From: Bacillota bacterium | GTDB taxonomy: Bacteria > Bacillota > Clostridia > Acetivibrionales > DSM-1351 | Reading direction: 5' to 3' | DNA: 59,444 nucleotides | NCBI GenBank assembly: GCA_023398105.1 | Contig: JAEWST010000121.1 | Coordinates: forward strand, 1 to 59,444 | Translations under genes and position numbers: made by a program | Part shown: piece by piece, positions 35,254-42,858 of the stretch | Numbering within the stretch: the stretch's first letter is position 1 | How the letters are laid out: the number at the start of each line of letters is the position of its first letter | The notes under the pieces: model-generated | What the model was told of the DNA's origin: nothing | Seen by the model: the letters and a program-made list of their open reading frames with translations, nothing else | The model's database searches: none

Positions 35254-36597
35254 ATGAGTAAAATATCTAAAAATGTAATAATTGAGAATTTTCTGTTTTA
35301 TAGAATTAATGGCTATAATTTTGCTTTATATAAGAATGGTGGTGGCTTTTTCTGTATTAGCGATGAAGCTTATGAAGCAGCAAGAAATATTTCTAATGCA
35401 GAAATCCCTCAAGCACTAAAAGATTTGTATGAATATTCTCTGAAAAAGAACTACTCAAAAAATGAAGAACTTAAGAAAGTTCAACTTTCTGACAAATTGG
35501 AAATCGGTTCTTTGTGGCTTGGAATAGCACATTCCTGTAATCTTTCATGCAGTTATTGCTTTGCTAATAAAACCAATTACCTGTACACTGAAAATCCGCT
35601 TATGGATTATAATACAGCTAAAAATGCAGTTGACTTCCTTGTTGCTAATAGAGGCAATAATAAGCAGCTTAATATTACGTTTTTTGGCGGAGAACCTTTT
35701 TTGAATTTTGATTTGATACTAAAAGTATTGGATTACACAAAAAGTATTGAATCGGAGTTAGATGTTAAGTTCAGTTTCAACCTTACTACAAACGGTACAC
35801 TTCTTAATAAAGAGCGATATGAATTAATTAAAGACCGTATAAATATTATGATCAGCTTAGATGGAACGAAGGAAATACATGACACAAATAGGAAAACCAA
35901 GGATGGAAGACCAACATGGGATACTATTATGAAAAACCTTAATGAGCTTAAGGAACATATACCGAAGTTTTCTGTGAGGGTTACAATATGTAAAGAAGAT
36001 ATTGATATGATTCAAATCTATAATACCTTGAAGGATATGGGATTTACATATATATTTATGACTGATATGGTGCCTAATAGCTCTAATCAGAAAAGTGTTG
36101 AGGATTTCAATATTAATAAGCTCAAGAGGAACTATAAAAAGCTGTATAAATACCTTTTGGATAATTATAGTGCTGAAAACGGGATATATCTAAGAAGCTT
36201 TACAAACTTAATTGAAAGTATATTTTATGAAGCAAAAAATTATTTCTGCTGTACTACAGGAATATCAGCATACTATGTTACTCCTTTAGGTGATTTGTAT
36301 CCATGCGGTAGGATGATTGATGACAGCAAAAAATTCATGTTTGGTAATGTAAATACTGGAGATGTTGATTTTTCTATTACATCTCTTCTTAAAACAAATC
36401 ATATTTTTAATAAAAGAAAATGCAGCAAGTGTTGGGCAAAGTATCTTTGCGGTAGTCAATGCTATGGCGATATATTCGAATCATCAGGGGATATTTTTGA
36501 GCCTAACAAAAATTTTTGCTCAATGCAGAAATTTAAAATAAAGATGGCTGGGTATTCAATTAAGCAACTAAAAGAGAGAGGGGGTGTAAAAATATGA
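35254..36597 (+). CDS. Radical-SAM/SPASM peptide maturase
   Basis: Predicted to modify the Cys-rich peptide encoded by the next gene. At 447 residues it has an N-terminal region of about 80 residues (NGYNFALYKNGGGFFCISDE) that could bind a leader peptide. The radical-SAM core follows, with the 4Fe-4S motif C95-x3-C99-x2-C102 and the FFGGEPFLNF SAM-binding segment. A C-terminal SPASM domain has cysteines in YPCGRM, CSKCWAKYLCGSQC and FCSM for auxiliary clusters. It resembles the clostridial Cys-rich-peptide maturases (CcpM-type, from memory). AAGAGGT precedes the ATG. The stop overlaps the precursor start by four bases (ATGA), so both are translated together. The chemistry (thioether, epimerisation or other) cannot be told from sequence. 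Confidence 0.9.
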   Translation: MSKISKNVIIENFLFYRINGYNFALYKNGGGFFCISDEAYEAARNISNAEIPQALKDLYEYSLKKNYSKNEELKKVQLSDKLEIGSLWLGIAHSCNLSCSYCFANKTNYLYTENPLMDYNTAKNAVDFLVANRGNNKQLNITFFGGEPFLNFDLILKVLDYTKSIESELDVKFSFNLTTNGTLLNKERYELIKDRINIMISLDGTKEIHDTNRKTKDGRPTWDTIMKNLNELKEHIPKFSVRVTICKEDIDMIQIYNTLKDMGFTYIFMTDMVPNSSNQKSVEDFNINKLKRNYKKLYKYLLDNYSAENGIYLRSFTNLIESIFYEAKNYFCCTTGISAYYVTPLGDLYPCGRMIDDSKKFMFGNVNTGDVDFSITSLLKTNHIFNKRKCSKCWAKYLCGSQCYGDIFESSGDIFEPNKNFCSMQKFKIKMAGYSIKQLKERGGVKI

Positions 36598-36869
36598 GCG
36601 ACGAGCATATTGAAAGGTTGAGTGTAGATATTGAACTGCAAAATGCAGCTAAAAGATGCGGATCAAATATCACTACATGCAGTGGTGCTGATAGTCATAT
36701 TGGTCCATGCAGCGGTACAAACGGTCACGTATGTGGCGGAGGAGCAGATAATCACGGAAATTGTGCTTCTTTAGTTACATGCCGTCCTAGCAATCATGAG
36801 ACATGTACAAATACTATCGGTGGATGTAATATTGCTGTTGGATGTTCACATTGTGCAGTCCCTATTTGA
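36594..36869 (+). CDS. Cys/His-rich RiPP precursor peptide
   Basis: A 91-residue peptide starting inside the maturase stop codon (ATGAGC), with AGAGGGGGT seven bases upstream. Residues 1-20 are charged and helical, a plausible leader (MSDEHIERLSVDIELQNAAK). From residue 22 the core has ten cysteines (22, 29, 39, 47, 57, 63, 71, 78, 84, 87), and histidines at 35, 45, 54, 68 and 86 lie between successive cysteines. The pattern C-x5-6-H-x1-3-C recurs four or five times in a Gly/Ser/Asn-rich background. It has no hydrophobic signal. I do not recognise the family; it differs from the Clo7bot and CLI_3235 peptides I know. A terminator at 36962 closes the two-gene unit. Confidence 0.85.
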   Translation: MSDEHIERLSVDIELQNAAKRCGSNITTCSGADSHIGPCSGTNGHVCGGGADNHGNCASLVTCRPSNHETCTNTIGGCNIAVGCSHCAVPI

Positions 36870-36895
36870 TTTTGTAGTATCGAACAGACAGAAAA

Positions 36896-36920
36896 TCCCC
36901 CATCCGAAGCGGATGGGGGA
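36896..36920. other. GC-rich hairpin after the precursor peptide
   Basis: CCCCCATCCG and CGGATGGGGG form a perfect 10-bp stem with an AAG loop, 27 bp after the peptide stop. It is unusually GC-rich for this DNA. On the plus strand no T run follows; on the minus strand GGATGGGGGATTTT would be a weak terminator. It may stabilise the peptide mRNA. Confidence 0.7.
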
Positions 36921-36961
36921 AAACTTATACATTGAGCGTTATTATTGGAATACGATAGCGA

Positions 36962-37001
36962 GAAACACCATCTGGAGTACCTACAGCTATGGTGTTTTTT
37001 A
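36962..37001 (+). terminator. Terminator of the peptide operon
   Basis: AAACACCAT with CTG extending inward pairs with CAG...ATGGTGTTT (stem about 11 bp with an offset), followed by TTTTTT. It lies about 95 bp after the precursor stop and separates this unit from the ABC genes. Confidence 0.88.
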
Positions 37002-37184
37002 TTATATCCCCAAGCAAAGCATTATCTAAAATAAAATGTTTTTTCGTTTTACATTGAGGTAATGGAGTTATTAATGTATTTTGAAATACACATGTCCATC
37101 GCAAGTTAGATGCAACGAAACAGGATCCCTAAGTTCATGGTAAGGAAATCCTGCACTTTATTTTATAATTCTGATATAATTAAT
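37002..37184. other. Non-coding spacer before the tandem array
   Basis: No gene is visible. CAGGAT at about 37121 and ATCCTG at about 37148 can pair around CCCTAAGTTCATGGTAAGGA, followed by an A/T-rich tail, so a weak hairpin may exist here. With the tandem array this makes a 380-bp control region ahead of the ABC genes. Confidence 0.3.
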
Positions 37185-37308
37185 TTTATGGTTTTAAATA
37201 ATGAATTTATGGTTTTAAATAATGAATTTATGATTTGAATAATGAATTTATGGTTTTAAATAATGAATTTATGGTTTGAATAATATTTTTATAGTTTGGA
37301 TAATAATT
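37185..37308 (+). repeat. Tandem array of about six 20-21-bp units upstream of ABC genes
   Basis: Units begin TTTATGGTTTTAAATAATG and end AA. They run at 37185-37205, 37206-37226, 37227-37246 (20 bp), 37247-37267, 37268-37287 and 37288-37308, with a degenerate seventh after that. The first, second and fourth are identical; the third, fifth and sixth carry TTTGAATAA or TTTGGATAA variants. Unit length is near two helix turns, so repeated protein-binding sites would lie on one DNA face. The array ends about 70 bp before the ATPase start. Confidence 0.93.
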
Positions 37309-37379
37309 CTATACTGTGGAGTATAATTATTTTAAAAGCTAACATAAGTTGGAAAAATTAACAACATCGGAGGTCATAT

Positions 37380-38129
37380 ATGCTTAGTATACAAAATCTC
37401 ACAAAAATTTATAAGGGCGGAAAAAAAGCTGTTTCAAACCTGTCGTTAGATGTAAAGGCAGGAGACATCTACGGCTTTATTGGACACAATGGTGCTGGAA
37501 AAACAACTACTATCAAAGCAGTTGTAGGCATTATCGACTTTAATGAGGGTGATATATTAATAGACGGTGTTTCTATAAAAAAAGAACCCTTGATCTGTAA
37601 GTCCAAGTTTGCTTATATTCCTGATAATCCTGATTTATATGAATATCTTACTGGTATTCAGTATCTGAATTTTATGGCAGATGTCTTTAAAATAAGTAAA
37701 GAAGAGCGTGAAGGGTCAATTTCAGCTTATGCCGATGATTTAAAAATGACGAAGGCATTAGGTGATCTGATTTCTACCTATTCCCATGGTATGAAGCAAA
37801 AGCTTGCAATCATTGGTGCACTGATACACAAGCCTAAATTGATTATTCTTGATGAGCCCTTTGTAGGACTTGACCCAGAGGCGGTTGTAATCTTGAAGAA
37901 AATTATGCATGAAATGTGCAAAAATGGTGTTGCTATTTTCTTTTCAACCCATGTTCTTGACGTGGCAGAAAAGCTGTGCAACAAGGTGGCTATTATCAAG
38001 GAAGGCAAATTAATAGTGTCTGGTGAAACTGAAAAATTGACTGGGGGTAAATCCTTAGAAGAAATATTTATGGAGGTGGCAGGAAATGATCAATCAAATT
38101 CGTCAACTGACAACAGTTCAACTCTATAA
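37380..38129 (+). CDS. ABC transporter ATP-binding protein
   Basis: Cytoplasmic ATPase of 249 residues. Walker A is GHNGAGKTTT, the Q-loop region IPDNPDLYEYLTG, the signature YSHGMKQKL (replacing LSGGQ), Walker B LIILDEPFVGLDP, and the switch histidine is in FFSTHVLD. It belongs to the BcrA/YxlF-like group of exporters. CGGAGGT precedes the ATG. Its 3' end overlaps the permease start by 44 bp, so the two are translationally coupled. It could export the modified peptide from the operon upstream or protect against it, but the terminator between them means a link is not proven. Confidence 0.93.
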   Translation: MLSIQNLTKIYKGGKKAVSNLSLDVKAGDIYGFIGHNGAGKTTTIKAVVGIIDFNEGDILIDGVSIKKEPLICKSKFAYIPDNPDLYEYLTGIQYLNFMADVFKISKEEREGSISAYADDLKMTKALGDLISTYSHGMKQKLAIIGALIHKPKLIILDEPFVGLDPEAVVILKKIMHEMCKNGVAIFFSTHVLDVAEKLCNKVAIIKEGKLIVSGETEKLTGGKSLEEIFMEVAGNDQSNSSTDNSSTL

Positions 38130-39675
38130 TTTATTTGGATTTAATGAATTTCGATATAGCAAGGACAAAAAGGTAAAAAGACGCTGGATTGGGATGTCAT
38201 TAATTTGGGCATTTTTAATTCTGATGCTGCTATCTTATGTTTCAGCACTTTGTATAGGACTATCAACCCTTGGAATGGCAAAGATTATACCCGAATATTT
38301 GTTTGTGGTCATAAGCTTAGTCATCCTTTTTTTCTCGTTTTTTAAAGCCAGCAGTGTAATTTTCCAAATGAGTAATTATGAAATGTTGGTTTCGCTTCCT
38401 GTATCAAGGGTAGCTATTGTAGTTAGCCGTTTTTTTACAATGTATTTATCAAATTTGATTATGAGCTTTTTGATTATGACTCCGGCAATAATTTTGTATG
38501 GGCTTTTTGAGACTCCAGGCATAATGTTCTATTTTTATAGCGTGATAGGAACTTTATTTTTGCCTCTATTGCCAATGACGCTTGCAACAGCTATAGGGGC
38601 TGGAATTACCGCTGTTAGTTCACGTATGAAGCATAAAAGTCTGATGAATTCATTATTAACTATTTTGTTTGCCGTTGGAGTTATCATCTTTAGCTCATTG
38701 TCAGGCGATAGAATTGAAGGCTTAAGTGAAGAAGTATTAAAGAATTACGCTTCCTTTATTTCTACACAAATTCGAAATATATATCCTCCAGCTGCATGGT
38801 TTGGTCAAGCCGCTGTAAATGCTAATATAGGTTATTTTCTACTTTTGCTTATAACATCGGTTGGGATATTCTCTGTTACAATTTTTATACTGCAACGCTA
38901 CTTTACTGCCATATGTTCAGCACTTAACGCAACCTCGGCAAAAAATAATTATACAATACGTGAGCTTAAAACGGCATCCCCAGTAAAAGCATTGTTTTAT
39001 AGGGAGCTAAAAAGGTATTTTGCTTCAAGTATATATGTGTCCAATACATTAATTGGCTATATTCTAATGGCAGTAGCAGCTGTCGCACTGTTTATTTTGG
39101 GACCTGAAAAATTAGAGGCTACAATGAATATATCTGGTGTGGTAGAGAAGGCATTGCCTATTGTTATCGGAGCAATGGGTGCAATTATGCCTACAACGTC
39201 TGCCTCTATTTCAATGGAGGGAAAGCAATGGTGGATTGCAAAAACAATCCCAGTTAAAAGTAAGAATATATTTGATAGTAAAATTATTCTCAATCTAACC
39301 ATAGCATTTCCCTGTTATATAATTGCGGTAATATTCAGTATTTTAGCTGTAAAGCCCAACTTTATGGGTGGAGTATGGATTGTCTTGATTCCTGCTGTGT
39401 ATATACTATTTTCAGCTGTTGCAGGCATTACAGTTAATCTTGCCTTGCCTGTTATGAAATGGGACAATGAGACTCAAGTGGTCAAACAAAGTGCTTCTGG
39501 CATTGTGACAATGTTAGTTAGCTTTATAAGCCTTCTACTTCCAGTAATTGCGTTGTTTACTCTAAAAAATGTGTCTGTGGATTTAATTATGGGGGCTACA
39601 GTTATTATTCTGTTTGCAACTACCGCACTTTTGTATGCTAAAAATAATAGAAAGCAGGTTTTGTTGATAGAGTAG
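38086..39675 (+). CDS. ABC-2-type permease (large putative exporter subunit)
   Basis: A 529-residue membrane protein with 12 or more predicted helices and a cytoplasmic segment after about residue 275 (TIRELKTASPVKALFYRELKRYF). It resembles the large ABC-2 permeases that pair with a single YxlF-like ATPase. The ATG lies inside the ATPase gene behind GGAGGTGGCAGGA. No extracellular large domain or peptidase is present, so it is not a bacteriocin-processing exporter of the PCAT type. The substrate is unknown; peptide, lipid or drug export are all possible. Confidence 0.88.
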   Translation: MINQIRQLTTVQLYNLFGFNEFRYSKDKKVKRRWIGMSLIWAFLILMLLSYVSALCIGLSTLGMAKIIPEYLFVVISLVILFFSFFKASSVIFQMSNYEMLVSLPVSRVAIVVSRFFTMYLSNLIMSFLIMTPAIILYGLFETPGIMFYFYSVIGTLFLPLLPMTLATAIGAGITAVSSRMKHKSLMNSLLTILFAVGVIIFSSLSGDRIEGLSEEVLKNYASFISTQIRNIYPPAAWFGQAAVNANIGYFLLLLITSVGIFSVTIFILQRYFTAICSALNATSAKNNYTIRELKTASPVKALFYRELKRYFASSIYVSNTLIGYILMAVAAVALFILGPEKLEATMNISGVVEKALPIVIGAMGAIMPTTSASISMEGKQWWIAKTIPVKSKNIFDSKIILNLTIAFPCYIIAVIFSILAVKPNFMGGVWIVLIPAVYILFSAVAGITVNLALPVMKWDNETQVVKQSASGIVTMLVSFISLLLPVIALFTLKNVSVDLIMGATVIILFATTALLYAKNNRKQVLLIE

Positions 39676-39804
39676 AGCCTTATCAATTCTTATTTTCAAT
39701 TTCTGCAAGGAAGGAGTCTAATCAGACATTTCAATACAAAATAATACACTCATCTGTCCTATTTGAAAATTTTAGGATGGGATTTTTACATGCCTAAAGT
39801 CCTA

Positions 39805-39833
39805 TTGACATAAATTTACAAATAAGCTAAAAT
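39805..39833 (+). promoter_or_regulatory. Sigma-A-type promoter upstream of the PLP decarboxylase
   Basis: TTGACA (39805-39810), 17-base spacer, TAAAAT (39828-39833). The same hexamers and spacing occur before rny at 58669. Predicted transcription start is near 39840, only about 15 bases before a terminator-like hairpin. Confidence 0.75.
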
Positions 39834-39854
39834 GTTTAAAATATATGTTTTTTT

Positions 39855-39896
39855 ATTCAGTTAATAACACAATTATTAACTGAATGTTTTGTTTTT
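39855..39896 (+). terminator. Terminator or attenuator hairpin in the decarboxylase leader
   Basis: ATTCAGTTAATAA pairs perfectly with TTATTAACTGAAT (13 bp, loop CACAA), followed by GTTTTGTTTTT. It lies 20 bp downstream of the promoter -10 element and 180 bp after the ABC permease stop. It can end read-through from the ABC operon and would also act on transcripts from the promoter just upstream. Confidence 0.85.
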
Positions 39897-40181
39897 AAGT
39901 GTATTTATCTGTAAAGAAATTAGTGTTATTCTTTTCAATTGTATTATGGAGATTTGTTGAATGTAAAACTTTATCTAAAAAAGAAGGTGATAACCCAAAT
40001 AAATTTACTATCAGGGGATTTAGAGTTTAAAATTTATTCAGTTATATGATTTATAGTTTCAAAAGGATATAAATCAATAAAGCAAAACATATTTTTAAGT
40101 TATTTTGATTTCTATACTAATTTGCATTTAAAAATGTGGCAATGGTATTAAATTATAGCTTTTACAAAAAAATATGAAAGG

Positions 40182-41849
40182 GTGAGTAAAATTATTAAAT
40201 ATTTTCAAGACCCAAATAGTAAAGATATTAGCCGTTATATGGAAATGATAAAGAGCTTGGACAGTTTTGTAAGCAAGCATGTGGAAACAGATAAAAGTAG
40301 ACTTAACGGAGAAATTGAGTGTTCCTATTATGAGTATTTAAAGGGTTGTGAGCTATCTGCCAAAAGCAAAGAGCCTACAGAAGTTTTTGAGGAAATTTCT
40401 GAGCTTTTTAAAGGAGCTGTAAGATGGAATCACCCTGGTACAATGATAAATATAAACCCGCCTTCAAATTTGCCTGCTGCTGCGGCAGGCTCATATACCA
40501 TGTTTTTTAATCCTAATTTTGCACAGGACATGCTATCAGGAAATTTAATAAAGTCAGAACTGGAAACTTGTAAATATTTAGCCGATTTGGCTGGATGGGA
40601 CTGGGAAAATTCACAGGGAGTTTTTACTTTTGGTGGAAAATCCACAGTTATGTATGCTGTAAAATCAGGACTTCAGAAATGCTCACAGGATATCAGTAAA
40701 AATGGTATAAAGGGAGACGTTTTTGTTGTTTCCACAATGCAAGGGCATCCTTGCCATGCAGAAGTATGTAACTGGCTAGGGATTGGAAAAGCTAACTGTC
40801 TTAAAATGCCAGTAGATGCTAATGGAAGAATAATAATTGAAGAGTCTGAAAGAATTATTTCTGAGCGAATAAAAAACGGTGGAGTTTTGGCATGTATTCT
40901 TGCTAATGGAGGAACTACACTGCAAATGACAGTAGATCCCATTAAGGAAGTTGTTGAAATGAGGGATAGACTTGCGAAGAAATTTTCTCTAAATTATTTA
41001 CCCCATGTTCATGTGGATTCGGTTATTGGATGGACATGGCTATTTTTTGAAAATTATGATTTTTTTCAGAATCCCCTTGGCTTTGAACCAAAGGTTTTAT
41101 CAAAAATTAAGGCAATGTTTTTAAGAGTATCACAAATTACTTATGCGGATTCATTTGCTGCGGATTTTCATAAGACTGGTTTTTGCCCTTATGTAGCAAG
41201 TGTATTTATGTCTAGAGATAAAGCACAGATATACAATTTGGGAGATGTTCAGTCAATCGAATTAAATGAATTAGAATATGGTAATTATTCTCCTTTTCAA
41301 TATACAATGGAATTATCAAGGGCGGGAACAGGACCTGTTTCGGCACTAACTACACTGAAGTGTTTTGGCTATGAAGGCTTTCAAAAGGTAATAGGCAGCC
41401 TGATGACTGTTGGTGAGTATATCAAAGCCTCTCTTAATGAAAATAGTGAGTTTGAAGTAATAAATGATAAAACGGAAGGTTTTGTAACATTATTTATTAT
41501 AAAACAGCCTGGAAATAATATGAAATATACGGATATTTCTGAAATGGACAGAGAAAATGCTGAAAGTATAGCCGAATATATTTATTATTTTTATCTTTAT
41601 TTAATTAATAAGCAGGCTAAGGGAGAGTGCTCCTTTTCCTTAGAATACTCGGAGGGCTATGATGTGACGAAGAGCGGAGTTAAAATTGGAGTTATTAAAG
41701 CATTTCCAATGTCTCCACTTGCAAATAAAGATAATATGAGCGGTATAATAAAGGAACTGTTTGAAATAAAAAAGGAATATGACCTGTGCAGGTATGAGTT
41801 TTCTCCTAACTTGGTTTTACATAGACCTCGGGCATTTGTTTGCAGATAG
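40182..41849 (+). CDS. PLP-dependent (group II type) decarboxylase
   Basis: A 555-residue fold-type I enzyme related to glutamate and aromatic amino-acid decarboxylases. Motifs: WNHPGTMININPPSNLPAA, GVFTFGGKSTVMYAVKSGLQ (cofactor binding), GGTTLQMTVDPI, HVHVDSVIGW (the family aspartate) and the Schiff-base lysine K331 in DFHKTGFCPY. The HVDSVIGW segment differs from the usual HVDAAxGG, so the substrate is uncertain. The GTG at 40182 touches AAAGGG, which is too close to be an ideal ribosome site; ATG 40239 is an alternative. No transporter or antiporter neighbour suggests an acid-resistance role. Confidence 0.82.
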   Translation: MSKIIKYFQDPNSKDISRYMEMIKSLDSFVSKHVETDKSRLNGEIECSYYEYLKGCELSAKSKEPTEVFEEISELFKGAVRWNHPGTMININPPSNLPAAAAGSYTMFFNPNFAQDMLSGNLIKSELETCKYLADLAGWDWENSQGVFTFGGKSTVMYAVKSGLQKCSQDISKNGIKGDVFVVSTMQGHPCHAEVCNWLGIGKANCLKMPVDANGRIIIEESERIISERIKNGGVLACILANGGTTLQMTVDPIKEVVEMRDRLAKKFSLNYLPHVHVDSVIGWTWLFFENYDFFQNPLGFEPKVLSKIKAMFLRVSQITYADSFAADFHKTGFCPYVASVFMSRDKAQIYNLGDVQSIELNELEYGNYSPFQYTMELSRAGTGPVSALTTLKCFGYEGFQKVIGSLMTVGEYIKASLNENSEFEVINDKTEGFVTLFIIKQPGNNMKYTDISEMDRENAESIAEYIYYFYLYLINKQAKGECSFSLEYSEGYDVTKSGVKIGVIKAFPMSPLANKDNMSGIIKELFEIKKEYDLCRYEFSPNLVLHRPRAFVCR

Positions 41850-41869
41850 AAAAAGGTATATTTATTTTG

Positions 41870-42054
41870 TAGGTGTTCAAACTTATCAAATGAAAATTTA
41901 AATAATTTCATTTGATAAGTTGGCTTACTTGGAAACAAGCTCTTGGTAAACTTGAGAATGGATATACTTTTCATTCGAAAGTCGGGTTATCCTTTTTGGG
42001 GGAGTCTCTAAATATCAATAATTACAAGTGCTTATTAATGTGTAAAGTTTGAGT
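41870..42054 (-). repeat. Dispersed palindromic repeat (family 1), copy with a 16-bp perfect hairpin
   Basis: Includes TAGGTGTTCAAACTTATCAA at one end and TGTAAAGTTTGAGTT at the other. AACTTATCAAATGAAA (41880-41895) pairs perfectly with TTTCATTTGATAAGTT (41906-41921). Read in reverse, the middle (CAAGTTTACCAAGAGCTTG, TTTCCAAGTAAGCCAAC) follows the 34.8-kb copy. It lies between the convergent decarboxylase and MerR-type genes. Confidence 0.82.
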
Positions 42055-42180
42055 TAAATTAGATTTTTATTGTTTCTCACATTTATAATTTTGAATTATT
42101 TACTAAAAAATGAATATAGTTATTATTAATGTTATTTTTTATAGGTAATTATAGAAATTGCATAAATATATTCAATGGCA

Positions 42181-42771
42181 CTACCTCCCAATTAACTTCT
42201 TTAACTTTCCTGCAAAAGAAGAGTTTTTTCTCTCCCTCCATTCAGTAAGGGATCTGTCAACTTCCTGAAAGTGCTTATCAAGCTTGAGCTCCAGCTTGCG
42301 ATTGCTGTTTTCAATGCAAGCTCCAAGCTCTAACTTTGATTTTAATATATCTTTTGACAGGCACTCTCTTGAGGCTAGAATTTCAGTTGAAACACTTCCT
42401 AAAAGCTCACTTTTGATGCTATTTAAGGTTTCTATTATTAAAGCTAGCTCTTGATTGCTTAGTTGATTAGAATTAGAGCTTATTACTGCTGGCAAACTTT
42501 CAGCATTGGATTTTGTAAATTGAACCTGTTCTTCAATAATGTTTTCATCTTCAAGAATTTTTCTTATTGCTTTAAGTTCAAGCCCTTGATCTCTCATTGT
42601 TTTAATCTGATACATTAGATTTGCATGATTTGTAGTGTAATAGCGTCTGCCTCTTGAATCTTTAGGGATTTTTAGACCAAATTCCTTTTCATAAAACCTC
42701 AAAGCATGATCTGTAATATTTAAATATTCGCTTAGCTCTGTTATTGAATACCTTTCTTTCAAAACATCCAT
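42181..42771 (-). CDS. MerR-type DNA-binding protein with C-terminal coiled coil
   Basis: About 196 residues. The N-terminal winged helix-turn-helix (YSITELSEYLNITDHALRFY, then RGRRYY) belongs to the MerR family. After about residue 75 the protein is predicted mostly helical, with glutamate/lysine-rich stretches and no ligand-binding domain or metal-binding cysteines. This layout recalls RacA of Bacillus, a chromosome-anchoring MerR-like protein, but similarity beyond layout is not established. The ATG at 42771 has AGGAGG nine bases upstream; a longer frame to 42795 would include that site. It is on the same strand as the pseudouridine synthase, 88 bp downstream of it. Confidence 0.8.
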   Translation of the reverse strand: MDVLKERYSITELSEYLNITDHALRFYEKEFGLKIPKDSRGRRYYTTNHANLMYQIKTMRDQGLELKAIRKILEDENIIEEQVQFTKSNAESLPAVISSNSNQLSNQELALIIETLNSIKSELLGSVSTEILASRECLSKDILKSKLELGACIENSNRKLELKLDKHFQEVDRSLTEWRERKNSSFAGKLKKLIGR

Positions 42772-42858
42772 ACAAAAATACCTCCTGAACAACACTAACT
42801 TACCTTGATATGCAAATTAGTATAACATAAGAGATATTATGTGTAAAATATTACCAAA

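Larger units (their letters stand above)
39676..40181. other. Gene-free region between the ABC permease and decarboxylase genes
   Basis: About 500 bp with no supported gene. It holds a good promoter at 39805-39833, a terminator-like hairpin at 39855-39896 and a leader of roughly 285 bp after that. A TTG-started frame of 31 codons at about 39957 has a GGAGA site but nothing else in its favour. Confidence 0.5.

Noticed and set aside
36796..37029. Plus-strand open frame of 77 codons overlapping the precursor peptide
   Set aside because: It lies in another frame of the peptide gene, crosses both hairpins and the terminator, and has no ribosome site.
37185..37308. CRISPR array
   Set aside because: Units are directly adjacent 20-21-bp repeats without spacers, and no cas gene is present.
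39957..40049. Possible small peptide gene (TTG start, about 30 codons)
   Set aside because: It has only a weak GGAGA site, no recognisable motif and no context; likely chance.
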